Below, piece after piece: positions 13,445-22,514 of a stretch of DNA of 64,000 bases (position 1 is its first letter; each line of letters starts with the position of its first letter). Source of the stretch: Blautia sp. (GTDB lineage Bacteria > Bacillota > Clostridia > Lachnospirales > Lachnospiraceae); contig JAETNR010000011.1 in the NCBI GenBank assembly GCA_021772055.1, positions 1-64,000 on the forward strand, written 5' to 3'. The notes beneath the pieces were generated by a model. The model was not told the origin of the DNA. It searched no databases and was given only the letters and a program-made list of their open reading frames with translations. A program made the translations under genes and the position numbers.

Positions 13445-14047
13445 TTACTTTTTATTTTTCAGGCTCTCCCGGTAGCTTCGGATCTTTCCGCGGATGCGCT
13501 GCAGGGCATTGTCCATGGACTTGGGGGATTTTCCCAGGATTTCTCCTATCTGAGTGTAATTATAGCCTTCCAGATAATAGGAAAGGACTTTGTTTTCCAT
13601 GGGACTGAGAATTTTACTGATTTTCTCTTCCAGAATACGGGTATTTTCCCGGTCAATGATAATCATCTCCGGATTCTCTGTCCACTGCTCCCCAAGGGCT
13701 GCCTCCTCTTCCTCACTGCCGTTTAAAGAAACATAAGTGTTCAGCGGGATATGTTTCTGCCTGTTGGAGCCCTGAATGGCATTGTAGATCTGCCGATCCA
13801 CACAGATACCGGCAAATGTCTGGAAAGAAGCCTCTTTTCCAGGCTGATAATCCCGAACTGCCTTAAAAAGCCCGATCATCCCCTCCTGTATCAGATCCTC
13901 CTTTTCTCCCCCGATCAGATACAGGGCATTGGCACGCTTTCGCACAAGATCCTTGTACTTTTCCATCAGATAATCAGCAATTCCACGCTCTCCCGCCCGC
14001 AGGCGGGCAATCAGTTCCTCATCTGTCCAAGTATCATACTGACTCAT
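13445..14047 (-). CDS. sigH: RNA polymerase sigma factor SigH (stationary phase/sporulation)
   Basis: 200 residues with the two domains of a short sigma-70 protein. Region 2 (about 25-105) contains EDLIQEGMIGLFKAVRDYQ and ASFQTFAGICVDRQI. Region 4 (about 145-195) contains LSPMENKVLSYYLEGYNYTQIGEILGK as the -35-binding helix-turn-helix. In spore formers SigH directs transcription at entry into sporulation. The gene order cysS-mrnC-rlmB-sigH is the conserved Firmicute arrangement and supports SigH over other sigma factors; a separate yacP-like gene is missing between rlmB and sigH. AAAGGAG lies six bases before the ATG. Confidence 0.95.
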   Translation of the reverse strand: MSQYDTWTDEELIARLRAGERGIADYLMEKYKDLVRKRANALYLIGGEKEDLIQEGMIGLFKAVRDYQPGKEASFQTFAGICVDRQIYNAIQGSNRQKHIPLNTYVSLNGSEEEEAALGEQWTENPEMIIIDRENTRILEEKISKILSPMENKVLSYYLEGYNYTQIGEILGKSPKSMDNALQRIRGKIRSYRESLKNKK

Positions 14048-14120
14048 TACAGTCTCCTTTTCCAGGCACGGTCTCTCTTATGCTGCCTGCGCAAAACAAT
14101 GTACAGCATCCGGCTGATAT

Positions 14121-14855
14121 TCAGGCATACAGACGCTGTCTGACGATTTCATAAGCCAAAACCCCTGCTGCCACCGAGGCATTCAGAGAATCAATATCTC
14201 CCTTCATGGGAATCGATGCCATAAAATCGCACTTTTCCCGTACCAAACGGCTGACGCCCTCTCCCTCGTTTCCCACTACAAGACCAATGGGGCCTGTCAG
14301 GTTCAGGTCATACATTTTCTCCCCGCCCATATCTGCGCACACAAACCAGATGCCCTTTTCTTTCAGTTCTTCAATGGTTCTGGCAAGATTTGTCACCTTT
14401 GCAACCGGGGTATAATTCAGCGCACCTGCGGAGGTTTTTGCAACTGTAGCCGTCAGGCCTGCTGCATGGTGTTTCGGAATGATCACTCCGTGGGCACCTG
14501 CAAGATTTGCGGTCCGGATAATCGCACCCAGGTTATGAGGATCTTCAATGCCGTCCAAAACAAAAATAAAAGGTGCCTCCCCCTTTTCCTCTGCCTTTGC
14601 AAGGATCCCCTCCACTGTAGAATATTCGTATGCCGCCACCTGGGCAATCACCCCCTGGTGTGCCTTCGTCTCGCTTAAAGAATCCAGCCGTTCCCTGGAA
14701 ACATAATGAATAATCGTATCCTTTTTGCGGGCTTCCCTGGCAATGGTGCGCACAGGACCGTCCTGGCATCCATCCAGGATAAATAACTTATCTACACATC
14801 TGCCGGAGCGAAATGCCTCCAGCACAGCATTGCGGCCTTCAATCTGTTCACTCAT
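14121..14855 (-). CDS. rlmB: 23S rRNA (guanosine-2'-O-)-methyltransferase RlmB
   Basis: 244 residues. The N-terminal substrate-binding domain (IEGRNAVLEAFRSGR) is followed by a SPOUT/SpoU methyltransferase domain with the three motifs: DGIEDPHNLGAIIRTA, VVGNEGEGVSRLV and SIPMKGDIDSLNASVAAGVLAYE. The enzyme methylates the ribose of G2251 (E. coli numbering) in 23S rRNA with SAM. Its start overlaps the mrnC stop by four bases (ATGA), so the two are translationally coupled. Confidence 0.95.
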   Translation of the reverse strand: MSEQIEGRNAVLEAFRSGRCVDKLFILDGCQDGPVRTIAREARKKDTIIHYVSRERLDSLSETKAHQGVIAQVAAYEYSTVEGILAKAEEKGEAPFIFVLDGIEDPHNLGAIIRTANLAGAHGVIIPKHHAAGLTATVAKTSAGALNYTPVAKVTNLARTIEELKEKGIWFVCADMGGEKMYDLNLTGPIGLVVGNEGEGVSRLVREKCDFMASIPMKGDIDSLNASVAAGVLAYEIVRQRLYA

Positions 14856-15277
14856 AGCGTATCCTCCCCCATTCCCATACGGACAAGTTCCACCATCCGT
14901 GTGTAATCTTCCTTCAAATATAAATATCCCATCATCGCCTCAAAACCGGTTGCCCTGCGGTAATCTGACATGGTTGCATGTTTTGCCATGGTAGGAGAAT
15001 GGGCATTGCGTCCTCTTTTATAAACGCTTCGCTCCTCTTCCGTAAGCATTGGCTCCAGCTTTTCCACCATAGCCGACTGCGCGGACGCCTTTACCAGGCT
15101 GCTGGCCCTTTTGTGGAGCTGATTTACCGGACAGTTTCCTTTTTTTACTAAGATGGTACGGATGATCAGTTCATAGATTCCGTCCCCAATATAGGCAAGT
15201 GTTAAAGGAGAATAGGTCCGTAAGTCCCTATCCTCCAGCTGAAATAACTCTTTCAATTTTATTAAGCTCGTGTCCAT
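14852..15277 (-). CDS. mrnC: Mini-ribonuclease III
   Basis: 141 residues: an RNase III catalytic domain without the double-stranded RNA-binding domain. The signature LAYIGDGIYELIIRT carries the catalytic Asp, and FEAMMGYLYL carries the conserved Glu. In Firmicutes Mini-III trims the double-stranded ends of 23S rRNA precursor. The start overlaps the cysS end by 16 bases and the stop overlaps rlmB, giving one tightly coupled translation unit. Confidence 0.95.
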   Translation of the reverse strand: MDTSLIKLKELFQLEDRDLRTYSPLTLAYIGDGIYELIIRTILVKKGNCPVNQLHKRASSLVKASAQSAMVEKLEPMLTEEERSVYKRGRNAHSPTMAKHATMSDYRRATGFEAMMGYLYLKEDYTRMVELVRMGMGEDTL

Positions 15278-16671
15278 TTTACTCCTTCACGGGTATCTTT
15301 CAGAATGATTCCCTTTTCCAGAAGCAGATTTCGAATTTCATCTGCTTTTGTAAAATCCTTTGCCTTTCTGGCTTCCTGGCGTTTCGCAATAAGCTCCTCG
15401 ATCTCTTTATCAAGAATCTCTTCTTTTTTCTCCACGATCAGACCAAGCACATCGCAGAGTTTTACAATCTGTTCAAAAAGTGCAGACGCAAACTCTTTGG
15501 ATGAATTCTCGGTCACATTGGTATTGGCAAATTTTACCAGCTCAAAAACTGCTGCCAGCGCGTCCGCAGTGTTAAAGTCATCATCCATAGCCTCTTCAAA
15601 TTTTGCAGTAAAATTCTCTGCCTCACCAAGAAGTGCCTTTTCTTCTTCCCCTGCAGTTTCTGTGGAAGAAGCGGCAATACGATCCTTCAAGCGGCTGACT
15701 GCCTCCACGATTCTCTCAAGCGCATTTTTGGATGCTTCCATCAAATCTGCGCTGAAATTCAGCGGGCTTCTGTAATGGGCATTCAGCATAAAGAAGCGAA
15801 GCACCTGCAGGTCATACTGCTGACCGATCTCACGAACCGTACGGAAATTTCCAAGAGATTTGGACATCTTATGATTGTCAATGTTCAAAAATCCGTTATG
15901 CATCCAGTATCTTGCAAAAATCTTGCCGTTGCAGCATTCGCTCTGGGCAATTTCATTCTCATGGTGAGGGAAGATCAGATCTTCACCGCCTGCATGAATG
16001 TCGATTTCTTCTCCAAGGTATTTCTTTGCCATCACAGAGCACTCAATATGCCAGCCCGGACGGCCATTGCACCACGGGGAAGTCCAGTAGGGTTCTCCCT
16101 CTTTTTTCGGTTTCCAGAGAACAAAATCCATGGGATCTTCCTTCTGATCTTCGCCGGAAACCTGAAGAGAGCGGAAGCCGGACTGCAGGTCATCCAAATT
16201 TTTGTGTGAAAGCTTTCCGTATTCCTTAAATTTCTTCACACGGAAATATACCGTACCGTCTGCCGCCACATAAGCATACCCTTTCTCGATCAGCGTTCCG
16301 ATCATCTCAATCATTCCGTCAATTTCTCTGGTTGCCTGGGGGTGTGTGGTCGCAGGCAATACATTCATCCCTGCCATATCTTTCTTGCATTCTGCAATAT
16401 AGCGGGAAGAAACTTCATCAGCACTTACCCCTTCTTCAATCGCTTTCTTAATGATCTTATCATCCACATCTGTAAAATTGGACACAAAATTCACTTCATA
16501 CCCTTTGTACTCCATATATCTGCGCACTGTGTCAAAAATGATCATAGGGCGTGCGTTGCCAATATGAATCAGATTATAAACAGTAGGACCGCAGACATAC
16601 ATCCGAACCTTGCCTTCTTCCAGAGGGACGAACTCCTCTTTTCTGCGTGTGAGCGTATTAAAAATTTTCAT
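15262..16671 (-). CDS. cysS: Cysteinyl-tRNA synthetase
   Basis: 469 residues, full length. Class I motifs: CGPTVYNLIHIGNARPM (HIGH region, with a zinc-binding Cys near residue 28) and KMSKSLGN near 270. The zinc site is completed by CS in WHIECSVMA and the HHENE segment. The C-terminal DALR-type anticodon domain follows. It charges tRNA-Cys in the cytoplasm. No T-box leader is visible in the 45-base gap from ispF, so it is read through from upstream genes. GAGGAG precedes the ATG. Confidence 0.97.
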   Translation of the reverse strand: MKIFNTLTRRKEEFVPLEEGKVRMYVCGPTVYNLIHIGNARPMIIFDTVRRYMEYKGYEVNFVSNFTDVDDKIIKKAIEEGVSADEVSSRYIAECKKDMAGMNVLPATTHPQATREIDGMIEMIGTLIEKGYAYVAADGTVYFRVKKFKEYGKLSHKNLDDLQSGFRSLQVSGEDQKEDPMDFVLWKPKKEGEPYWTSPWCNGRPGWHIECSVMAKKYLGEEIDIHAGGEDLIFPHHENEIAQSECCNGKIFARYWMHNGFLNIDNHKMSKSLGNFRTVREIGQQYDLQVLRFFMLNAHYRSPLNFSADLMEASKNALERIVEAVSRLKDRIAASSTETAGEEEKALLGEAENFTAKFEEAMDDDFNTADALAAVFELVKFANTNVTENSSKEFASALFEQIVKLCDVLGLIVEKKEEILDKEIEELIAKRQEARKAKDFTKADEIRNLLLEKGIILKDTREGVKWTRA

Positions 16672-16716
16672 AACCTATCTCCTCTGTCAAATTCTATTTT
16701 CCTCTATCCAAAGCTT

Positions 16717-17205
16717 TCAGTCACGGCTCTGGCTTATTTCCTCAAGAATACAGATGGCCTGGGATGCGATTCCTTCTCCCTTTCCGGTAAAGCCAAGGCC
16801 TTCTTCTGTAGTTGCTTTTACATTCAGCCGGTCCTCCGGAATTTCCAAAGCCTCTGCCATATTTTTCCGCATCAGGGGGATATGAGGCGCCATCTTTGGT
16901 TTCTGGGCAATGATCGTGGCATCAATGTTTCCCACCTGATAACCATGTTCTTTCAGAAGTCCGGCCACGTGCTTCAGCAGAAGGATGCTGGAAATCCCCT
17001 GGTAAGCCGGATCCGTATCCGGAAAATGTTTTCCGATATCACCCAATGCTGCTGCCCCCAAAAGAGCATCCATGACAGCATGAACCAGCACATCTGCATC
17101 TGAGTGCCCAAGAAGCCCCTTTTCCCAGGGAATGTCCACGCCTCCAAGAATCAGTCTTCGGTTTTCCATCAGCTTATGTACATCATAACCCATTCCAATT
17201 CTCAT
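16717..17205 (-). CDS. ispF: 2-C-methyl-D-erythritol 2,4-cyclodiphosphate synthase
   Basis: 162 residues, the usual IspF length. The metal-binding DVH near residues 8-10 and [20 protein letters not shown] with its histidine are clear, as is [12 protein letters not shown] near the C-terminus. It catalyses the ring-closing step of the MEP pathway to isoprenoid precursors as a trimer. Its ATG overlaps the TGA of the upstream glycerol-1-phosphate dehydrogenase gene by one base. IspD, its usual neighbour, is not in the window. Confidence 0.96.
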   Translation of the reverse strand: MRIGMGYDVHKLMENRRLILGGVDIPWEKGLLGHSDADVLVHAVMDALLGAAALGDIGKHFPDTDPAYQGISSILLLKHVAGLLKEHGYQVGNIDATIIAQKPKMAPHIPLMRKNMAEALEIPEDRLNVKATTEEGLGFTGKGEGIASQAICILEEISQSRD

Positions 17206-18482
17206 CAGTATTCTCCTTCAATCTCCAGCATTTTACGGATGCGCAGTAAGCTTAATCGTCTCCGCACATAGGGAGCCAGTACAAGGCTTTGCTCGATCTT
17301 GTCTTCCGTAAGGCCAATATCGTAAACACTCCTGGTGCATCCGGCTTTTTCAAGGAGATGCTCCATTTCATCCACCTCGGGAAGATCCTCCAGAAAATCC
17401 GCAATCCGATCCAGCTTGGATTCCAGTCTTTTTTTGTCAATGCTCTCCAGAAGCTCCGGCTCATTTTCCTGCAAAATTCCCTCCAGCAGTCCCTTTCGGT
17501 CAAATGTTTCGGACAGCAGTTCTGTTTCCGGACCCTGATAGCCCACCACATGACATCTTCCCATGCGGATAGCCCGTGCTATCCGTTTATATTCTTTCAG
17601 AACCAGCATGGTACCAACGGAAACCTTTTCTCCATGAAGTGCATCCAGATGTCCGTTTATCACTTCCATTTCCCAGAGATGAGACATGTGATGTTCTGCA
17701 CAGGAAGCAGGCCTGGAATTTCCTACCATCTGCATTGCAAGTCCGGACAAGATCAGGGCATACATCAGCTTTTCACAGCTTTCTTCGTCTCCCTCTGCGA
17801 TATCCCGGAGGCAGGATCTTACTGTACGCAGAGCTTTTTCTTCCAGTTCCGCTATATACTCGCAATAATACTCTCCTGTCAGCATATTGGAAACTTTCCA
17901 ATCTGTCAGGCAGATATATTTTCCAAACAGATCAGACACTCCCGAAGCATTAAGGCGCTTCGGCGCCTTTGCGAAAATATTGGTATCGGCAAAAACTGCC
18001 AAAGGCGCAGCAGCCGGAATGGTCTTTTTCAGTCCGTTCCAGGTCATTGCCGCCACTGTGGATACGAATCCGTCCACACTTGCTGCGGTAGGCACGGAAA
18101 CGAAAGGAATTCTGTAGCGAAACGCCACATAACGGCTGATATCGTGAATCGTACCGCTTCCCACAGCCAGGATCAGATCAATATCCTCCTCCATGCAATT
18201 CTCCACAATCTCCACTGCATAGTTGTCTGCATGCAGTCCTTCCGCATCCAGAACAAGAACCTGACATCTGTCATAAATTCCTTCCATTATTTCCTCCGTT
18301 GCCTTATGTGTATTGGTATCACAGATCAGCAGCGGAGAAATATATTTTCTTAAAAAGCCATCGGTCATGGCTTCCTCCAGAGCCTCTGTGGCTCCTTCTT
18401 CAATAAGAATCTCCTTTACGTCTACGTGGTGCTCCCTGCCGCACTTACAAGGTCGGGCAAAATCATCCGCATCGACTCGCAT
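17205..18482 (-). CDS. egsA: sn-Glycerol-1-phosphate dehydrogenase
   Basis: 425 residues. The Rossmann-like NAD(P) part has [16 protein letters not shown], and the iron-containing-alcohol-dehydrogenase-like helical part has [22 protein letters not shown] and LHGEKVSVG, giving the Asp/His/His metal site. It should reduce dihydroxyacetone phosphate to sn-glycerol-1-phosphate, as archaeal EgsA and Bacillus AraM do. An N-terminal CKCGREHHV segment is a probable extra metal or structural motif. It is translationally coupled to ispF, which links glycerol-1-phosphate and isoprenoid supply. In AraM-type contexts the gene sits with arabinose genes, which are absent here. A GGAGGAG ribosome site precedes the ATG. 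Confidence 0.9.
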   Translation of the reverse strand: MRVDADDFARPCKCGREHHVDVKEILIEEGATEALEEAMTDGFLRKYISPLLICDTNTHKATEEIMEGIYDRCQVLVLDAEGLHADNYAVEIVENCMEEDIDLILAVGSGTIHDISRYVAFRYRIPFVSVPTAASVDGFVSTVAAMTWNGLKKTIPAAAPLAVFADTNIFAKAPKRLNASGVSDLFGKYICLTDWKVSNMLTGEYYCEYIAELEEKALRTVRSCLRDIAEGDEESCEKLMYALILSGLAMQMVGNSRPASCAEHHMSHLWEMEVINGHLDALHGEKVSVGTMLVLKEYKRIARAIRMGRCHVVGYQGPETELLSETFDRKGLLEGILQENEPELLESIDKKRLESKLDRIADFLEDLPEVDEMEHLLEKAGCTRSVYDIGLTEDKIEQSLVLAPYVRRRLSLLRIRKMLEIEGEY

Positions 18483-18658
18483 TTTCCTTCTCTCCTCCTG
18501 ATTTTTATAATATTATCCATTAAAATAGCTTTTGGATTTCTATTTTAAGATACAATAGTACAGTTTGCTATTATACACGATTTTCCCGCAAAAATCAATG
18601 ACCCTGAAAGCAAAAAGCCTTCCAATACATCTGTATCGAAAGACCCCTTTACTCCTGT

Positions 18659-19039
18659 TTATTTTTCCAGGGCTGCAATGACTTCTACTTCACAAAGAAC
18701 ATTCTTCGGAAGAGTTTTCACAGCAACACAGGAACGTGCTGGTTTATTCACAAAATATTTTCCGTATACTTCATTGAATGCTGCAAAGTCTCCCATATCT
18801 GCCAGGAAACAGGTGGTCTTCACTGCATTCTCAAAGCCGGTTCCGGCTTTTTCCAATACTGCCCCCAGATTTTTCATGACCTGCTCCGCCTGAATCTCGA
18901 TAGTATCTCCAACCACTGCTCCGCTTGCAGGATCTACCGGTATCTGTCCGGAGGTAAACACCACATCGTTTAAGATCATCGCCTGGCTGTAAGGACCGAT
19001 CGCTGCCGGCGCTTTATCCGTATGCACTACTTTCATCAT
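18659..19039 (-). CDS. ridA: RidA family enamine/imine deaminase
   Basis: 126 residues, a full RidA (YjgF/YER057c/UK114) protein. Signatures are APAAIGPYSQA, FTSGQIPVDP and the C-terminal ARSCVAVKTLPKNVLCEVEVIA, with the conserved Arg near 105 and Glu near 120 that define the active RidA subfamily. It hydrolyses reactive 2-aminoacrylate and related imines made by PLP enzymes. It acts as a cytoplasmic trimer. GGGAG is six bases before the first ATG and nine before the second. It stands alone, with no clear terminator seen in 18483-18658. Confidence 0.95.
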   Translation of the reverse strand: MMKVVHTDKAPAAIGPYSQAMILNDVVFTSGQIPVDPASGAVVGDTIEIQAEQVMKNLGAVLEKAGTGFENAVKTTCFLADMGDFAAFNEVYGKYFVNKPARSCVAVKTLPKNVLCEVEVIAALEK

Positions 19040-19128
19040 AAAAATCTCCCTTCTCTTTTTCTGATCTTTTTATTTTATAGGAAACACCTGCTGCGGTCAA
19101 GTATTTTACAAGATACAGCCATCTTCCT

Positions 19129-20559
19129 TTATAGATTCAGATAATAGTAAACCATCCTGGAAATTTCCCGGATATTATCAATCGCCGTATCCTCCTGGCA
19201 GCCCTCTGACATTACGCAAAGAATGTAGGTGGTTTTCGGGCCGTAAACAATGGCAATATCATGCTGCTGCGTATCGGTTTCCCCCGTCTTATTGGCGATC
19301 CGGATTTCATCCGGTATTCCCTCTGGAATTTTCCAGGTGCATTCCTGCTCCAAAAGGATTCCCAGCATTTCCAGTGAAGCCTCTGTACTGACACACTGTC
19401 CTCTGTAAATACGCTCCAGAATCGTTCCGCAGTCCTTCACGGACGTCACGTTTTTCCCGCCCAGGCTTACGGATTCCGAAGAGGACGGCTGCAGAACGCT
19501 CTGCACGGAAGTATCTGCATATCCTTCTCCCTCTAAATAGGTGTTGATCTGCGTTGCACCCGCAAGAAAATCGTGGCTTTCTGTCTGCAGTCTTACAGTC
19601 TCATTATAAGATTCATTGTCACTTACCGCAATCATATTCCACAAGAGATCATGGATCTTCACACTGACCTTATCATCCTCCGGAGAAACACCCAAAAGCT
19701 TTCCTTCATTTTCCCGGACATTCTCCATATTCTGATAGGCAGCCGCAAGGGTAAAAATTTTAATCAGGCTTGCAGAATAGATGGGTTTATCATTCAGCAG
19801 GATTTCCTCTTCCGTTCCCAGATTCTTTACAAAAATGCTCCATTCTCCATCGTAACCGGAAATCAGCGCTTCCAGCTGCGGTTCCAGCGTATCCATACCC
19901 AGTTCTTCCATTCCGGTCACTTTTCCGTCAGCCTCTATCGGGAATCCTTCCGGTGTCCTTCCCTCTTCCTCAAGCAGCGCACCGTTTGCGCCGCCAAAAT
20001 AATATCCTCCGTCAAACATCCGCCCATTGCAGCTCATTTTTAACATCCGGATTCCCGGTTCCCTGACCATTTTTCCATTGTCGTCAAAATAATAGTAACC
20101 ATTCAGAAGCATATCATCCAGGGTAAAATTTTCAAAATAACGGACTCTGGGCACTGCACTAAGCTTTCCCAGATTCTGCACCATATAGTATCCGTCAAAG
20201 ACTGTTTCACCGCATGTCACATTTACAAGGTGTTCCAGCCGGGCATTTCCGGCAGCAAATCTGCCATCCGGACCATGATAATAATAGCCGTTCAAAACTG
20301 TTCCGTCGATCTCCATATGATCAAAATAATGAACCGCCTGGGCTTTCTCTTTTGTACCGTCCGCATTCAGACAGTAAAAACCGTCGCTTTTCAGCAGGTA
20401 TTTTCCGCTTCCGTCTGTAAGCGGTTTGATCTGGGATTCCTCGGTGACAGAAAGAAGGCTTTCCTCCTCTGCGCCATAAGCCATCTTTGCTGATCCAAAA
20501 CACAAAAGTGCCATAGCAAACACGATCCCAAACCTTCGAAAACTTTTTCGTTGATTCAT
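19129..20559 (-). CDS. Secreted serine hydrolase (beta-lactamase fold) with wall-binding-like repeats
   Basis: 476 residues. Residues 1-29 form a signal peptide. Residues about 45-215 contain four or five aromatic/glycine repeats (DGFYCLNADG, NGYYYHGPDGRF, NGYYYFDDNGKM, GGYYFGGANG) like choline- or wall-binding repeats. The C-terminal half is a class A beta-lactamase-like/penicillin-recognising domain with the triad SLIK (SxxK, near 267), SDN (SxN, near 315) and KTG (near 435). It may be a peptidoglycan peptidase, a beta-lactamase or an esterase; the Glu166 equivalent of class A enzymes was not confidently found. It follows glmS by 19 bases without a terminator, linking it to the cell wall. 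Confidence 0.85.
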   Translation of the reverse strand: MNQRKSFRRFGIVFAMALLCFGSAKMAYGAEEESLLSVTEESQIKPLTDGSGKYLLKSDGFYCLNADGTKEKAQAVHYFDHMEIDGTVLNGYYYHGPDGRFAAGNARLEHLVNVTCGETVFDGYYMVQNLGKLSAVPRVRYFENFTLDDMLLNGYYYFDDNGKMVREPGIRMLKMSCNGRMFDGGYYFGGANGALLEEEGRTPEGFPIEADGKVTGMEELGMDTLEPQLEALISGYDGEWSIFVKNLGTEEEILLNDKPIYSASLIKIFTLAAAYQNMENVRENEGKLLGVSPEDDKVSVKIHDLLWNMIAVSDNESYNETVRLQTESHDFLAGATQINTYLEGEGYADTSVQSVLQPSSSESVSLGGKNVTSVKDCGTILERIYRGQCVSTEASLEMLGILLEQECTWKIPEGIPDEIRIANKTGETDTQQHDIAIVYGPKTTYILCVMSEGCQEDTAIDNIREISRMVYYYLNL

Positions 20560-20578
20560 GTACTTCGCCTCAGTCTAT

Positions 20579-22405
20579 TTATTCTACCGTAACTGATTTT
20601 GCCAGATTTCTCGGCTTATCCACATCCAGACCTTTTCCAAGGGAAACATAGTAACCAAAAAGCTGCAACGGAATGATTGCCAGTGAATTGGTAAAATACG
20701 AGCTGGTCTTTGGAATATAGATCACATAATCCGCAGTTTTTTCAATTTCTTTATGGCCGAAATTCGTAACTGCCATCACAAATGCGCCCCTTGTCTTTAC
20801 CTCTACAATGTTGCTGATGGTCTTGGGGTAAAGCTGCTCCTGCGTAGCCACTGCCACCACAAGGGTTCCATCCTCAATCAGAGAGATAGTACCGTGCTTT
20901 AATTCTCCTGCTGCATATGCCTCAGAATGTACGTATGAGATTTCCTTTAGTTTCAGGGAGCCCTCCAGGGCAATGGCATAATCCACGCCTCTTCCAATGA
21001 AAAACATATGGTTTGCAGCAAGATAGCGGTTCGCAAACCGCTGGATCTTTTCCTTCATGCCCAGCAGCGTTTCAATCTGCTCCGGAAGCTGTTCCAGATC
21101 CCTTTTCAGGTTCATGAATTCTTCCTTGGTAATGGCTGCACGTACTTTTGCAAATTTCAGTGCCAGAAGATATAATGCGGCAATCTGCGCGCTGTATGCC
21201 TTGGTAGTAGCAACAGAAATCTCCGGTCCTGCCCAGGTATACATTACATTATCCGCTTCCCTGGCAATGGAGCTTCCCACCACATTCACAATTCCAAGGA
21301 CACGGCTCCCATGCTTTTTTGCTTCCCGCAGTGCGGCCAGAGAATCCGCGGTTTCTCCGGACTGGCTGATAATCACCGCAAGGGTGCCATCTTCATAGAT
21401 GGGATTCCTGTAGCGGAATTCACTTGCCAGGTCTACTTCTACCGGGATCCTGGCCATTCCCTCCAGAACATACTTTCCAGTCATACCGGCATGATAGGCG
21501 GAGCCGCAGGCAACAATGGTAATTTTCTTTATTTCACGGATTTCTTCATCGCTCATTCCCAGTTCATCGATCACCACATCTGTATCTTTCAGGCGAGGAC
21601 TTAAGGTATCCCTGACGGCTTTCGGCTGTTCGTAAATTTCTTTCAGCATAAAATGCTCATATCCGCCTTTTTCCGCAGCATCAATATCCCACTCAATGGT
21701 GGATGCCTCCTTTTCCAGTTCGTCGCCGTCAATATTATAAAAACGGATATTCTCCCTGGAAAGGCAGGCGATTTCCTCGTTCTCCATGTAATATACACTT
21801 CTGGTATATTTCAAAACAGCAGGAACATCCGATGCAATAAGATTTCCCATGGAGCTGCGGCCTACGATCAGAGGGCTGTCTTTACGGGCAGCATAAATAT
21901 GATGGGGATGATCCAAAAACATGATTCCCAGTGCATAAGATCCCTCGACACGTCTCATAACCCGCTCGATTGCAGCAATGGGATCACCCTCATAATATTC
22001 TGTCAAAAGATGTACCAGAACCTCCGTATCTGTTTCGGACAGAAACTGATACCCTTTCTTCACCAGTTTCTGTTTCAGTTTTCCATAATTTTCGATGATT
22101 CCATTATGAACTACCACAATCGTATGCTCTTTATTAAAATGGGGATGGGCATTGGTATCGGAAGGGCATCCGTGAGTTGCCCAGCGTGTGTGGCCGATTC
22201 CAAGGGTACCCGGCATGGTTTCACCGCCGTGGGTCTGTTCTTCAAGAACCTTCAGGCGCCCCATAACCTTCTGCATTTCAATTTTTTCACCGTCATATAT
22301 GGCAATTCCGGCGGAATCATATCCGCGGTACTCCAGTTTGGAAAGTCCGTCCAGCAAAATCGGCGCAGCCTGACTCTCACCAATATATCCAACAATTCCA
22401 CACAT
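20579..22405 (-). CDS. glmS: Glutamine-fructose-6-phosphate aminotransferase (isomerising)
   Basis: 608 residues. The N-terminal glutaminase domain begins with MCGIVGYIG, where Cys2 is the nucleophile, followed by HTRWATHGCPS. The C-terminal half has two SIS sugar-isomerase domains (CGSAYHAG, SQSGETADS and ALEGSLKLKEISY) and ends in LAKSVTVE, the usual catalytic tail. It makes glucosamine-6-phosphate, the first step toward UDP-GlcNAc and peptidoglycan. The 105-base upstream gap is too short for a glmS ribozyme and none is seen, so metabolite control, if any, works differently. nagB, which reverses the reaction, is at 29998. Confidence 0.97.
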   Translation of the reverse strand: MCGIVGYIGESQAAPILLDGLSKLEYRGYDSAGIAIYDGEKIEMQKVMGRLKVLEEQTHGGETMPGTLGIGHTRWATHGCPSDTNAHPHFNKEHTIVVVHNGIIENYGKLKQKLVKKGYQFLSETDTEVLVHLLTEYYEGDPIAAIERVMRRVEGSYALGIMFLDHPHHIYAARKDSPLIVGRSSMGNLIASDVPAVLKYTRSVYYMENEEIACLSRENIRFYNIDGDELEKEASTIEWDIDAAEKGGYEHFMLKEIYEQPKAVRDTLSPRLKDTDVVIDELGMSDEEIREIKKITIVACGSAYHAGMTGKYVLEGMARIPVEVDLASEFRYRNPIYEDGTLAVIISQSGETADSLAALREAKKHGSRVLGIVNVVGSSIAREADNVMYTWAGPEISVATTKAYSAQIAALYLLALKFAKVRAAITKEEFMNLKRDLEQLPEQIETLLGMKEKIQRFANRYLAANHMFFIGRGVDYAIALEGSLKLKEISYVHSEAYAAGELKHGTISLIEDGTLVVAVATQEQLYPKTISNIVEVKTRGAFVMAVTNFGHKEIEKTADYVIYIPKTSSYFTNSLAIIPLQLFGYYVSLGKGLDVDKPRNLAKSVTVE

Positions 22406-22486
22406 GTCATTCTCCTCCTGCCTTTGTTTTCATCTTTTTTTTATTTCTCTGTCATTGTTCTGCCATCTTAAAGAAATATGTTCAAA

Positions 22487-22514
22487 AGTATACCGTAAAT
22501 TTTCAATCTGTCAA
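22487..22514 (-). promoter_or_regulatory. glmS promoter
   Basis: TTGACA (22514-22509), 16-base spacer, TATACT (22492-22487). The -35 overlaps the stop codon of the upstream helicase gene. Confidence 0.8.

Noticed and set aside
17289-18353. Long plus-strand frame of 354 codons opposite egsA
   Set aside because: No ribosome site or recognisable domain; egsA on the other strand is an unambiguous gene.
22406-22510. glmS ribozyme
   Set aside because: The gap is about 105 bases, contains a normal promoter, and none of the conserved ribozyme core was recognised.
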